Source: Panagrolaimus kolymaensis (lineage: Eukaryota; Nematoda; Chromadorea; Rhabditida; Panagrolaimidae). From it: a DNA stretch of 64,000 nt. Below are positions 49,752 through 60,999 of this stretch, in pieces; within the stretch, counting starts at the first letter, position 1, and every line of letters starts with the position of its first letter. Where the stretch lies: assembly GCA_028622995.1 (NCBI GenBank), contig JAJQJQ010000039.1, positions 1,674,001-1,738,000 on the forward strand, read 5' to 3'. The translations under genes were made by a program, and so were the position numbers. Below the pieces are notes generated by a model that was not told the DNA's origin, did not search any database, and saw nothing but the letters and a program-made list of their open reading frames with translations.

Positions 49752-51126
49752 TTACATTGGTGGAGGTTGTCCGTCCTTCGAAACAGTTTCAAAACTAAAG
49801 CAGTTAGAAGGAATAAAAAAGAAAACAGGAAATTCGTATTTGGTAGCCACAACGACGTAAATCACCAACAATACCAATCTGAAAATGCAAAATTTAGTAA
49901 AAAGAAGTGGTATAAAAAAACTTACATAGCACAAAACCATAAAGAAACATTCGATTCTATTTCAGCAGTGTTTTGTTGAAGATCATGACATTTCTGAGAA
50001 AGTCGATTATTCTTAAGCTGAAGATCATTTATAACATTTTCTTGTTCCACACATTTTGCTTCTAAAATTTTGCATTCACTTTGATATTGTTGAAGTTGAT
50101 GACAATTGTCGCGATAATGTTGAAGTTGATTGTTGACTTCTTCTAACTTTGTTTCCATTTCAACCAGCAATGGCGTGCTATTAATACTGGGTAAAGCATC
50201 AGCAACTTCTGGGTAATCAAATTCATCAGTAAAACTTCCACTTTCAGAGAATCCTAAATCTTCTTCTTTCAATCCAGCTTGTTCAAGTTCTTCAAAAAGC
50301 GACATTCCTTGGTCCAGTTTTGTTATTGACATATTGATTTCCCATTTATCCATTTTCGTAGATAAGTCAACAAGGGTAATATGAAGCTCCTAAAATACGA
50401 ACAATTTATAAATAACACAAGCATTTTTTTCACGGCTACAATGAATACTAACCTTATTTTCTTTCCTGAGTTGATTACATTCATCATCCAATTTCTCTAT
50501 TGTATATTTCTGATCAGAACATATTCGGTCACGATCTTCGATCTCTTGGATTAACGTTCGAACTTGATTCAAATATTCTTTCACTTTATCAAGCAATTGA
50601 GACTGAAAAATGAAGCATATCAAAACAGGAATCAAATAGAATAAATTTACCTTTTCATCTTCCAAAACATCAATTTTCTCGTGTAATTCATCATATTCTT
50701 GTGCAATTGAATCGGAGAGATTGTAAGTCGAATGAGATAAGAATGTTTCTGGAGCTGTTTCACGATTTGAATAATTTGGATCAAAGTCGGATTTTGAATG
50801 TCGTCCATTAGTAACAGTCATGGAAGTTGTTAAGACTTCAAGTTGTTGAGCCAAATCAGCCTTTTCTGTAGTGAGTTCAAAGAGTTTCTTTTCCATATCC
50901 CTTACCTAAAAAATAGTTAAATTAATAATAGTTAGAATTAATGTAAGCTTACTTTATACAATAATTCTTTTTGTTCAGCTTTTAGTTCTTGTATCAGCTG
51001 CCTTGATTCTTCATCTTGAGATGCATAAAGTTGCTCCATTTTTTTAAACTCTTTTTTAAGTGTTTGATTTGCATTTTTCAAAGCTAACTCTTGATTTGAT
51101 TCCATGATACTTCGAACTTCAGCCAT
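49752..51126 (-). CDS. Coiled-coil protein with C-terminal KASH-like tail
   Basis: Probable outer nuclear membrane protein of a LINC complex. Five exons (51126-50953, 50905-50651, 50602-50453, 50389-49926, 49878-49752) give 389 residues. Residues 1-330 are mostly coiled coil rich in E, K, L and Q (LKNANQTLKKEFKKMEQLYA; EYDELHEKIDVLEDEK; KYTIEKLDDECNQLRKENK), with an MSLFEELEQAG segment that resembles the Spindly-type LFxEL motif of dynein adaptors. A single transmembrane helix (WFCAILVLLVIYVVVATKYE) is followed by about 30 residues containing one cysteine and ending KDGQPPPM. A terminal PPPx after a short luminal peptide is the defining feature of KASH domains that bind SUN proteins. C. elegans KDP-1 or another KASH protein is the likely relative; orthology is not established. 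Confidence 0.75.
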
Positions 51127-51509
51127 GATCAACAAAAATGAAAAAAAGGAAGTCAAAAAACAAAGACAAAAAAAAGTTTTAGCTTGTTTTTAGCAACAAA
51201 GAAAAAAGTCAAATTTCTATAGTGGCGGTGAAAAATGTTTCGCTCTAAGAAATTTGGGTGCTATTATTTGAGGAAGCTAATACCGTAGGCAATTAACTGA
51301 AAGCATTAGAACTTTGCTAACTTCTTGATGAAGCAAAATCTGTTTTCCTTGAACTTTTATCATAATCGTTTAAGCTAATTAGAAGTTTCCTTCTTTTGTT
51401 CTCGAAAATAAACAAAATACATTTTAAAAATTTATTGAAACACAAGAAAAAGTAAATTACATGTTTACAATTCAAACAATAAAAAATAAATTAAATACAA
51501 AGATAAGTT
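51127..51509. other. Spacer between KASH-like and LEA genes
   Basis: 383 bp between two minus-strand genes; contains the LEA 3' UTR (AATAAA-like signals near 51480-51495) and the leader of the KASH-like gene. Nothing else visible. Confidence 0.5.
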
Positions 51510-52052
51510 TCAGTGAGCTTCATTGGTGAGTTTCTCTTCAGCATCTTCAGCCATTTCACGAGCATGATGAGCAGTACGATCAGTACCTTGTTTCGCTTTG
51601 TCAGCACCATCTTGAAGTTTTTCTTTGGCAGAGTCCGCATAGCTTTGAGCATTATCTTGAACATCACGAGCGCCTTGCTTGAGTTTATCAGCAGCGTTGT
51701 GGGCGGCATCAGAAGCAGCATCACGAGCATCTTCGATTTTTTCTTTGCCAGCGTGAGCTTTGTCTTTGACGGTTTCACCAGCATCAGAGAGTTTATCACG
51801 AGTACACGAAGTGGCATCTTCAGCCTTTTCTTTACCAAGATGAGCATATTCTTTGATGGTTTCAGCAGCACTTGATGCAGCATCTTGAACTTTTTCTTTG
51901 CCAGCAACAGCGTAATCCTTCATAACTTCACCAGCATCAGCAAGTTTATCACGAGCAGCGGCAGCAACATTAAGAACACTTTCTTTGAGATTTTCTACAG
52001 CACTTTTTGAATGTTCTGAAGCCGAAGCGGCATTATCCTTGGCAGAGTCCAT
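51510..52052 (-). CDS. lea: Group 3 LEA (late embryogenesis abundant) protein
   Basis: Desiccation- or stress-protective, intrinsically disordered protein. A single exon of 180 residues starts MDSAKDNAASASEHSKSAVE and is almost entirely made of A, K, E and D in imperfect 11-residue repeats, for example AAARDKLADAGEVMKDYAVA, GKEKVQDAASSAAETIKEYA, LGKEKAEDA, DARDAASDAAHNAADKLKQG and SAKEKLQDGADKAKQG. Such repeats form amphipathic helices on drying. There is no signal peptide or membrane segment, only one cysteine and no tryptophan. An acceptor-like TTTTTTAG lies about 30 bases upstream of the ATG, fitting an SL-spliced leader. Antisense reading gives a long F/S-rich ORF, a shadow of the repeat codons. 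C. elegans lea-1 and nematode LEA proteins of anhydrobiotic species are the family context. Confidence 0.88.
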   Translation of the reverse strand: MDSAKDNAASASEHSKSAVENLKESVLNVAAAARDKLADAGEVMKDYAVAGKEKVQDAASSAAETIKEYAHLGKEKAEDATSCTRDKLSDAGETVKDKAHAGKEKIEDARDAASDAAHNAADKLKQGARDVQDNAQSYADSAKEKLQDGADKAKQGTDRTAHHAREMAEDAEEKLTNEAH

Positions 52053-54678
52053 AGTTAATTTGTAGCAAGATAGAAACTTATCTAAAAAATGAACGATGAA
52101 TAAAAAAGTAGCTACAAAAATCGAAGAGCAGCGCCACGAAAGAAAAAAAAGGTCGCATAATTGGAAAAGCATCAAAGGATGAAAGTGATGTTGGAAGATG
52201 AAAATAAAGCAATGATGAATGATTTTTTTTTTGTCGATCTTGCTGAACATGAAAAAGATGCGAGAGAGCAAACCCGAGATAAGAATGATACAGTAACTTC
52301 TTCTCAAGAAACAAGCTAAAGGCGGTAAACAACATATTTTTGAAAATGTGGAAGCTTGAATAAAAATGCGACAAAACTTACGCAAAAAATTGAACAAATA
52401 CATAGCTAGCTTTTTTAAAACAAAGTCTGGGCTTATATTACTGATATATTTCATTTCATACGTCATTGCATTAACGTGTTTGTTATTTGATTTGATAAAG
52501 GATGTTTCATCCTAGTTGCAAGATTGTAAACTAATGAAACTTTATTAGTAACATCTTTATCACGTTTTGGGTGTTAAAAAATTAATCGTTTATTATAAAA
52601 CCATTCTCAAAACAAAAAGATTTCTCTTTTCTTCATTTTTTTTTGATACAAGCTCTGACATTACATATTTTTAGTTTCCATTATCTGGGTTTTAAATGAA
52701 GCTGTAAATTATGCTATGTAACTGCATTTTCCTTTTTTTTTCTTCGACGTTTTCATGTGATACTGCAACTCTTTTCAATAGCACTGAATTTGACTTTAAC
52801 TTGCTGCTAATTTCGAAGAACATAAATTTTATTTGAAAACGGTTTTGAATGAATAAAATTCACTTTTGGTTTAATAAGTGGATTGCTTTTTTATGGCCTT
52901 GGATAAAGAGGAGACTCTTTTAATAACACATCTTTCTCTCATCTCTGCAAAAGGAGATTCATACAATCAACATCGTCTTGTTTTCTCTCACACATACATC
53001 TCATACAATTTCCTTGACTAAACTTGGAGTTATAAAAAGTGACGATAACAACAATCGGTCACCCGGCAAAAAAAAAACGTCCTCGAATGCCGACAGCCGC
53101 CGTCATTTTATTTGAGCCCACCAACTACCACCCATTATTGCGCGATATTTCCTGTACCTATGTATTTTGTCAAACCATTTTCTTTTTTTCAAATGACCTC
53201 GAAATCAGACAGAGAGGAGGTGAATGAAATGCAAAAATGGGAGAAAAGAAGGAAAAACGTCGACGACATAAACTATAAAATTCCAATGCCAGCCGCCATC
53301 GCTGTTGTTTGAGAATCGTTATTGTCGTCGTTATTGGTGGCTCTGTTGTGAGTAGTTTTTGAGCGTGAGAGACACCGTTTAAAATTTGCATCCATTCAAT
53401 GAAATGTTATTGTCTTCCATCCATCTATCTTCTTCTATCGTTGAAGAAAAACAGGTTCAAACGACGGATGAATGTTGTTTGAATAAATGTTTTAAAAATG
53501 ATTGTTGTCTTTTATTAATATTTTGTTCCAAAGTGGATTAAAAAGAGAATAGCGGCGGCAACAAAGTGTTTTATTTTTTTGGTAATGTTTGAAAACAACC
53601 AAATATACAGAATTTTTTTGTTTCAATTTATTTATTCAACTTTTTGTTGTTTTTTAAATTTTGGATCAATTTTTACTATTTTCATACTTCCAAAATTTTT
53701 TCCATCTTCTAAATAATCTCACGTTTTATATAACTCTTTCACTCTTTTTTATTTTTTTCTTTACTCTTTCGACCTTGCCTTTCTCATCGCTTGCGCAGTT
53801 TAATTCATTCCTTCTTCCTTTTTTGTGTTGAGTTCATGATTGCCTCGATTTTCCATCCATTTTTTACTTACATTTTTATGTTGTTGCTGCTTCTGTTTAT
53901 ATTGTTGCACTTTTTTTTAATAAAAAAAACTTGTTTTATTTCCTGTGTCTCCCATTTTTCCCCAAAATGCATCCCATCGTTTTTTGATTTTGTCCTTTTT
54001 TATATTTTATTTTTACCGTCACATTTTTAAATATTGATTTTACGTAAAATTAAAATTTTCATGAGATTAGTCTCAAAAAATAATCATCACTAAATTTTTC
54101 TGAATAATCGAAACCATACTATCGGAAATTAATATTTTATACGATTTTATTTTCCAATGATGTAAAACGGTTTTATTTCATCGGTCTTTTGCTTTTCGCT
54201 CGTTTTCCTTCCTTTCATTTCATTCCGTTGCATCCTTTTTTGACTCGATTAGTATTCATTTATTTTCCTTCTGTATTATTTTATTTTTGACGGACAAAAA
54301 AATCATTGTTGTTTCTTCCTCGTGTCAAAAAAGTGAATTTTGTTTTCTCTCATGGATGGAATAAACTATCCTTGTTTGCTACCAAGAATTTTTTTTTATT
54401 GATACACAAATAAGGCGTCGATTCGCCTTCTTTGTTGTTGTCTCATAAAAACGGGATCCATCAAACAAACAAAATTTTCTTCGATTATTTTTTCCTTCTT
54501 TTTTTTTTTGCGTGTTTAACCTTTATTAGCCAAATTTTCTTTTATTTGAGTTTTTTTATTTGCCTCCACGTTTGTTTCTTTAAAAAAAGATCTGTAATAA
54601 ACCTAGAAATTATTTTTTATTTCCTTTGCAGATCGATCGACTTTGTAAATAAACTTATTTTAAGTCGATAATTTCAAG
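52053..54678. other. Divergent intergenic region between LEA and innexin genes
   Basis: 2.6 kb, promoter space for both genes. Many T runs, T/C-rich stretches and a short GC-richer patch near 53050-53130. ORFs are low-complexity (F, L, S). No gene annotated. Confidence 0.55.
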
Positions 54679-55879
54679 ATGATCGGCGCACTTTCGCCGT
54701 ACATCTCTAAAATTCGGCGTAGTTATCAATCAAATGATATTATTGATAGATTAAATTATCAATATACAGCAACAATTATTTCATTAGCTGCTTTTACTTT
54801 AGCTGCAACTCAATATGTTGGTAAACCTATTCAGGTATGTTTCTTTAATAAACAGTACTAAAATGACTTTTGGATTAGGTAAAAGCAATACTGTAAAAAA
54901 ATTCCAAAGCTTCCAAATGTGAAATATGACATGATTTTTCCTTTTTAAACTTTGAAACATTTTCTAAAATTGGCTCGCTTTTTGTTAATAATTTTATTGA
55001 TCATAATTATTGTTACTAATTTTCTCACGTTTTATGTTCATGCTTTTTTGTTGTTCCTTAGTAACGAAAACCAAAGCATAACTCTTGCGATTATGCCACC
55101 ATTTTGCAATCATTTAATTGGATTATCGCTCTCTATCGCAACAAACATTGCCACAACACATTAAAATTATAAATTCGCTTCTAAAAACTCTGTAAACAAA
55201 AAAATTTAATCAAAAAAGATTCGGGGCTCACGCAAAAAAAGAAGAAGAAGAAAACGAATTTTTTTTATGTTTTTTAATTATTTTTTTTTATAATCTAAAA
55301 AGGCATTAATTACAAAAATTCCTGTTAATTAAAGATTTGTGAATCAATCATTTTTTGAGAGAAAAATAAATGGGTAAATTAATTATGGGAAAGTGTTGCA
55401 AGTGCGGGAATGGGAAAACAGAAGTACCAGAGTTATTGTTCAGTTTTAGTAAGACATCCAAACTTTCAGTAATATTTTTTAAACAAATTGTTTTAGCTAT
55501 ATTTGAGGCAAATATAAACTTTGAAAAGTTGGCCATCAAAATAAAATCCATTTACAAACATCAAACTTTTTTTTATTTTTCAGTGTTGGGTTCCACCAGA
55601 ATATACCGGTGCATGGGAAAAATATGCTGAAACATATTGCTTTGCAAAAGGATCATATTTTTTACCTATTGATGAAGAAATTGATGAATCTTATTCTCAA
55701 CGTGAGAAAATTCAAATAACCTATTATCAATGGGTTAGCAAGCTTTCTTTTAAAGAATTGAAATGACCGATTCTTACTAATATTTTTTAACGCATTTTAG
55801 GTACCTCTCGTACTCGCGTTTATGGCAATCATGTTTTATTTACCATCCTTTATTTGGAAGGCATTAAATTTTAATACAG
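54679..55879 (+). CDS. Innexin, alternative N-terminal half 1
   Basis: First half of a gap-junction subunit. Three exons (54679-54834, 55584-55733, 55801-55879) encode MIGALSPYISKIRRSYQSND, TM1 (ATIISLAAFTLAATQYVGKP), a first extracellular loop with paired cysteines (QCWVPPEYTGAWEKYAETYC), the innexin signature YYQWVP and TM2 (LVLAFMAIMFYLPSFIWKAL). The last exon ends AATACAG|GTAATA, phase 1. There is no stop and no C-terminal half of its own before the second N-terminal half begins at 56484. Its donor has the same phase and the same residue (T-G) as that of half 2, so it can be spliced to the shared exons from 57210, giving 402 residues. Reading frame, splice sites and conserved residues are all intact, which argues against a pseudogene. 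Confidence 0.85.
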
Positions 55880-56483
55880 GTAATATACTAAAAAAATTTT
55901 ATGGCGCTCTAGCCCAATTACACTGAAAAAAACTTTTTGGGTTGAAGCAATTTTGATTATAAATTCAAAGGTTTATTTAATACTTACATTTTTACTCTTT
56001 TCTAATTTTTATGTATTATTATTCCTACTTCCATCCGACAAATCCATAACAACTTCAGAGGGAGAAAAACTTATAAAAATCAATAAAAACAAGATTGGAT
56101 AATTTTTTTGTGCAATAAAACAATTTTTACGATCGTGGCCAATTCACTTCCATTACCAAAAGACCGGCTTTCCTCTTCTCATTCCTCCATGTCTTTTTTT
56201 CTGTTTATGCAACGATAGAAGGATTCCTGCTGTGTCCTCTGAAGCGTTGAAAAAAAAATCAGGCCTTATTGACCATAGCCATAAGGGTTGAGTTGTATGT
56301 GTATGTATGTATGTTGTTGACATTCATCTTTTTTATGTTATTGTCCCTCATTGATTTCTTCTTCCCATTTTTCTAAGTATAAATTGCTTCGCTTTCATGA
56401 TTTTTTTTGAAAGTTTAAGTATTTACACTTGAACTTTCCTTCGTTTCCAACCTCTTCTTCGGCGTCAGCTTATTTAAAAATAA
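55880..56483. other. Innexin intron and probable second promoter
   Basis: 604 bp between the donor of N-terminal half 1 and the start of N-terminal half 2. Contains a (GTAT)n patch near 56298. Probably holds the promoter of the second transcript. Confidence 0.5.
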
Positions 56484-58168
56484 ATGGATTTTCTTGTAAA
56501 AGATTTAATTCAATCATTTCAAAATGTTCCCGATGGCGGAGATGTCATTGATGAATTATCTTATCATTACACTTCAATAATTTTATTTGCTATTGGTGTC
56601 GCACATATGGGAATGTTATATGTTGCAAAGCCAATACAATGTTGGATTCCGCCAGAATTTCCTGATCAATGGGAAAAATATACGGAATTTGTATGCTTTT
56701 TTGGTAAAAATACTTATTATTTTCCTGATGATGAATGTGAGAAGCAAGGAATCGATGATGAATTTTGTATGAGAAAGCATGGAGATGATGGACAAATAGC
56801 TTATTATCAATGGGTTCCAATCATTTTAGTTGTACAAGCTTTTATTTTTACTGCTCCAAGTTATTTTTGGAGAGCATTTCAAGATGATACAGGTATTAAA
56901 AAATTGTTATGCCTTTTAGATTAATGCAATTTATTTTTCGTTTTTTTTGTGGTTCATTTTATTCATTCTTGTAACAAAATTCACTTGGAGTTAATGCATT
57001 TTTTGTTACTGAAACTTTTGCAATTTTCTCGTCTCTTTTACTTTTCTCGAAATTTACTTCTTCTTTCATCGCTTCTTTCTAAATCTATCATGTCCTTTGA
57101 ATGGAAATAATGCTTTATAAGTTCATAATTTTCGAAATAAAAATACTTCAAAGTTTAAGAAATCACTCTAAACCTTCTTATTGTATAAAAACCTAATTTA
57201 CTATTTCAGGCATCAATGTAAAAAATATTTTAAATGATGCAGCCAAAGTTAAAAAGAAGTTTGATAAAGGATCCCGAAGTGGTCAAGTTCAAAAAGCTGC
57301 AAATCATCTCCTTGAAGCTCTTGATATGCAAAGGGAATTAAAAAATGGTAAGTTGGATTCAGATTTCTCTTATAACCTCAGTTTCTGTAATTCATCAAAT
57401 TTAAATAATCTTTAGCTGGTACCATAAATATTTTCCATAAAATTGGAAAAAGTAAAGGAATTTATTTAATTGGTTTATATTTGTTTACAAAACTCTTATA
57501 CGTCCTTAATGTCGTATTCCAATTTGTGCTTCTCAATCAATTCCTTGGTCCTCAATATACTTTCTGGGGATTTGGAATCCTTCAAGATATTATGAATGGT
57601 CGGTTTCATTTACTATACTTTTATTATTTATTTTGATTTCTGAAACTTTTGTAATAAAAATTTAGGGAGAGAATGGAGTGAATCAGGACATTTTCCTCGT
57701 GTAACTTTGTGTGATTTTAATGTCCGCGTTCTTGGAAATATTCATCGATGGACCGTGCAATGCGTGCTAATGATCAATATGTTTAATGAAAAAATCTTTG
57801 TATTTTTATGGTTTTGGTTCTTTTTCGTTGGAATCATGTCGGTTTTATCATTAATTTATTGGTTATTTGCATGTACCATGAGTGGTAGACGAAAAGATTT
57901 TGTTACCAAATATCTTCGATGCACTAGTGCCATTTCTGAACATCCCACTGCTCGCGATGATGAACTTATTGATAGCTTTGTTAATAATCTTTTACGACCC
58001 GATGGAGTATTTCTTCTTCGTTTAATTCAAACTAATGGCGGCGATTTACTTGTTGGTGAAATTGTTACTGCGCTTTATAATCGACATGTTGCAAAATTTA
58101 ATGAAAATGGAAAAATTGGAAGCCAAAGTCGAGCCATTACTGAAAGTCCAAATTCAACCAATTTATAG
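56484..58168 (+). CDS. Innexin, N-terminal half 2 plus shared C-terminal half
   Basis: Gap-junction channel subunit of the plasma membrane. Half 2 is one exon (56484-56892): MDFLVKDLIQSFQNVPDGGD, TM1, QCWIPPEFPDQWEKYTEFVC, YYQWVP and TM2, ending GATACAG|GTATTA in phase 1. The shared part (57210-57347, 57416-57598, 57666-58168) has GINVKNILNDAAKVKKKFDK, TM3 (IYLIGLYLFTKLLYVLNVVF), NQFLGPQYTFWGFGILQDIM, the highly conserved GREWSESGHFPRVTLCDFNV and HRWTVQCVLMINMFNEKIFV with loop-2 cysteines, and TM4. Full length is 410 residues, normal for innexins. The donor at 57599 (GTCGGT) is unusual but is required by the frame. Closest C. elegans INX cannot be named by eye. Confidence 0.95.
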
Positions 58169-58608
58169 TTTTAATCCAATAAAATCATACTAGAGAGTTT
58201 TAACTTTTTTAATTTTAAACGTAAATTGTTTTTCTGCCGTACTTCTTATTTGTTTCCCTCAAAAAATAATGATCTTGCCCTAAAAATTTTGAGATGCTTG
58301 TTTGTTAATTTTAAGCTTTCTGATTTCACTTAAACAACGAAGAAATTTCACTTAAAAAAATAATTCAATAAAAGTTTTTTGATTTTAGCATTATCGGGTA
58401 TCTTTAAATGTCCGAAGTCTTTGACATGTTACATACAAAATCTATTTTATCAGACTTACAATATGCCTGACATAACGACTAAGCACTTCTCTAAGATACT
58501 GCTTTAAAACCATATTTTTCTATTAAAATTTATCATAAACGATTCAACAACAACAAAAATATTTAAGAGAAAATAAAAAAGTAAAATTTAAAAAAATTTC
58601 GACAGTTA
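58169..58608. other. Convergent 3' flanks of innexin and F-box-like pseudogene
   Basis: Innexin 3' UTR with AATAAA signals near 58180 and 58366. Nothing else visible. Confidence 0.6.
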
Positions 58609-59578
58609 TCAAGGATTGTTTTGCTCTTCATAAAAAGGGAAAGGAGATGGAAGATTACGAGGTTTTCTTTCATTTGGTTTCCAAGCATTAATTTTTTCAT
58701 AAAATGCAGCGGCAAAAACATCTTGCATTTGCTGATCTTGAAGTGATACGTGGACTTTAGCCTTGCTATCAAGGTTTTTCTAAAAAAGTAAAATTCAAAC
58801 ACAATTTTTTTTTTTAAATTAAAAAGTTATACTTCAAGAAATAGGCATAAGAGATCTACATCGATCGGTTGATCTACCATTTCCCAGAGTAATTGTACTA
58901 ATTTTGGTCGTCCTTCAAATTTTATAAAATTCTTCAATGTTTCTTCAGTAAATGTGTTATTTGCCAAACTAAAATTTAAAACCTTTTTATAAATAATGTT
59001 GTCAGATTCATTAGTTGATAAAATACAGAATCAAAGCATTGATTGCAGTGATTTTAATTAAAAAACTCACTTAAAACAATTTGCTTTAGGAACAAGAGCG
59101 AATATTTATTCTGGTGGAACTGGAGTAAATTTACCAGAATAATAAACTTTCTCCTCTAAAGCTAAATTAGTAATATTTCCAGACTTGGTTAAAAATATTA
59201 ATTCTTCCATAGTAATCCGACAATCGATGAACAATTCATATAAGTCACATTCCACAATTTTCGAAATAATTTTTGATGGTGGTGGACTTCCAAAAAACCA
59301 AAGTCTTGCAATAAGAATTAAATTATTTTTTAATAAATTCAAATCCTCTTGAAGCGTTGACATCTTAATCATATATTGGTGAATTTCTTTTTCATTTATT
59401 GGTAAGTCATCAAAAAATGAAAGCTTATCCAAAATCGTCTTCTTATTTTTAATATAAAAATATTTGCAAGCCTTATGCAACTTTTTTAAAGTTTTACCTT
59501 TTACAGTATAAATAATATAATCCATAATTGGTTTTTGGAATGCAAACGTTGTAAACATGCATTATCAAAAGTAGACAT
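58609..59578 (-). pseudogene. Damaged copy of the F-box-like gene
   Basis: Paralogue of the gene at 45993-46963 with the same three-exon layout and the same end (FAAAFYEKINAWKPNERKP ... NNP). Two defects are visible. The original start region (MSTFDNACL) is one base shorter than in the intact copy, shifting the frame before the F-box-like motif; a new in-frame ATG at 59558 (MFTTFAFQKPIMDYI) could rescue this. In the segment after TPVPPE the codon GAT of the intact copy is TAA at 59107-59109, which would end the protein before the last two exons, yet those exons remain open and conserved. Truncated product of about 150 residues or read-through are alternatives to a dead gene. Confidence 0.65.
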
Positions 59579-60524
59579 GATTAATCAAGAGTGAATTAAC
59601 TTTGTTATGGATGAGATTAATAGGCTATATATAGTCGGCGGTATCAAGCTTTTAAAAAATGGAGTAGTTGTGTTTGTAGTTGAAATAGGTAAGCGTAAAT
59701 ATAAATTAATCTTTTGTAATGCACCTCAAACTTTGGATAATTATTAAATTATAAAAACAACAAAACAAACCACAAAACAATTTTACGATAATGAAAGGTG
59801 TATCGCAAAAAATAAACTGAACTAAGGAGGCGAAAATAAATTAAATCTAAATAATATCAACAAAAAAATTTACAAATATTTTATATTCATAAAATATGAA
59901 GGCAAAAGGATGAAAGAAAGATCCCAAAATAAATAAGGAGAAAGAATGGAAGAGCGCGAAGAAGATGTATGCACACTGATGGCAAAAAGCAATATGATCA
60001 TTACTAAAGCAGGTCAGCTAAAGTACACTCGCAAGCTATCATACTTGCCTTGGGTCAGAGACAAAAAATGCATCCAAACTGTGCGTTTGGGAATGGCTGC
60101 CATCTTTAGTTAATCATCCAAAACATTGTGAAAGTTATGCCGGTTGTGCACATTCGTTATAAAAATAAATATGTTCTTGATTTTGGAAGTTCAAAATCTA
60201 TGATTTTTATTAACCATGCTTTTCGTCTCAATTTTATTTGCAGGTATTCAAAAACAATGTTACCCCACAATTCTTCAAAAAAATATCATGACTTCGCAAC
60301 AACGTTGAACTCAGAATTTTTGGACATGTCACATGCCCTGTATCTAACTAACAGTATGACTAACAAAAAATGGAGAGGTATTACTCTTTCATGTATCATT
60401 AAAAACATATATTTTTTGGTTAAAAATTTATCAGAAACAATTCAACAACAACAAAAAACATATTCAAAATAAAAAACAAAATATTGAATGTGATTCAAAA
60501 AATCCAAGATCAACAACTTTCATT
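59579..60524. other. Intergenic region with a GC-richer patch
   Basis: Mostly A/T-rich. A stretch at about 59945-60160 is less A/T-rich, with small stem-loops such as GCAAG-CTATCATA-CTTGC and CCAAAC-TGTGC-GTTTGG. No known RNA family was recognised. Two ORFs around it (60128-60472 and short antisense) lack support. Confidence 0.45.
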
Positions 60525-60846
60525 TCATTTCTTATGTGAATTTCGACCAGTATATTGATCCGCACGACCTCGAAGCATTTCTTCATTTCTTTTATCGATA
60601 ACTTGTGAGACGGTTTTGTTAACTCTTGCCTAAAAATTATATACAATTCATAAACTTGCAAGAAAGTAAAATAAAATCACAAACTTCATGAACTGCAGCT
60701 TTTTTCTTTGGTGCAAAAGTCATTTGTGCTCCTTTTTTAGGAGGTTGTTTACTCTTCTTTTGAACATTCTTTTTAGCTTTCATTTTAATTCCAGCTGATG
60801 AGGAAGCTGCTTTTGATTTCTTTTGATTGAGCTTGTGTTGAGCCAT
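60525..60846 (-). CDS. Small basic nucleolar-type protein (UPF0390/DUF2462-like)
   Basis: Two exons (60846-60685 and about 60631-60525) encode 88 residues, very rich in lysine: MAQHKLNQKKSKAASSSAGI, KMKAKKNVQKKSKQPPKKGA, MTFAPKKKAAVHE joined to ARVNKTVSQVIDKRNEEMLR and GRADQYTGRNSHKK. The arrangement of an N-terminal MAQ, repeated K clusters, an APKK motif and a C-terminal helix with 'I.KR.EE.M..RA' is like the UPF0390 family (human C19orf53/LYDG10). The assignment is moderate. It follows WRAP53 by 153 bp on the same strand, as a downstream operon gene would. Confidence 0.6.
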
Positions 60847-60867
60847 CTTTGAAAGTTGAAACGAATG

Positions 60868-60874
60868 CTAAAAA
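60868..60874 (-). promoter_or_regulatory. Probable trans-splice acceptor of the UPF0390-like gene
   Basis: TTTTTAG on the minus strand lies 21 bases before the ATG inside the 153-bp intercistronic space. Confidence 0.45.
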
Positions 60875-60999
60875 TGTAACATATAATTTCAAAAGAAAAA
60901 TGTTAAAATTTACAAAGGTAAAAAGGCTGATAAAAACAGCTTTCGATAAAACAGATAAAATTTAAAACAAAAACAAAACAACTTTATTATATAAAAAAA

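Noticed and set aside
51513..51875. Plus-strand 120-codon ORF rich in F, S and I
   Set aside because: It is the exact antisense of the LEA repeat codons; the minus strand has the clear family signature.
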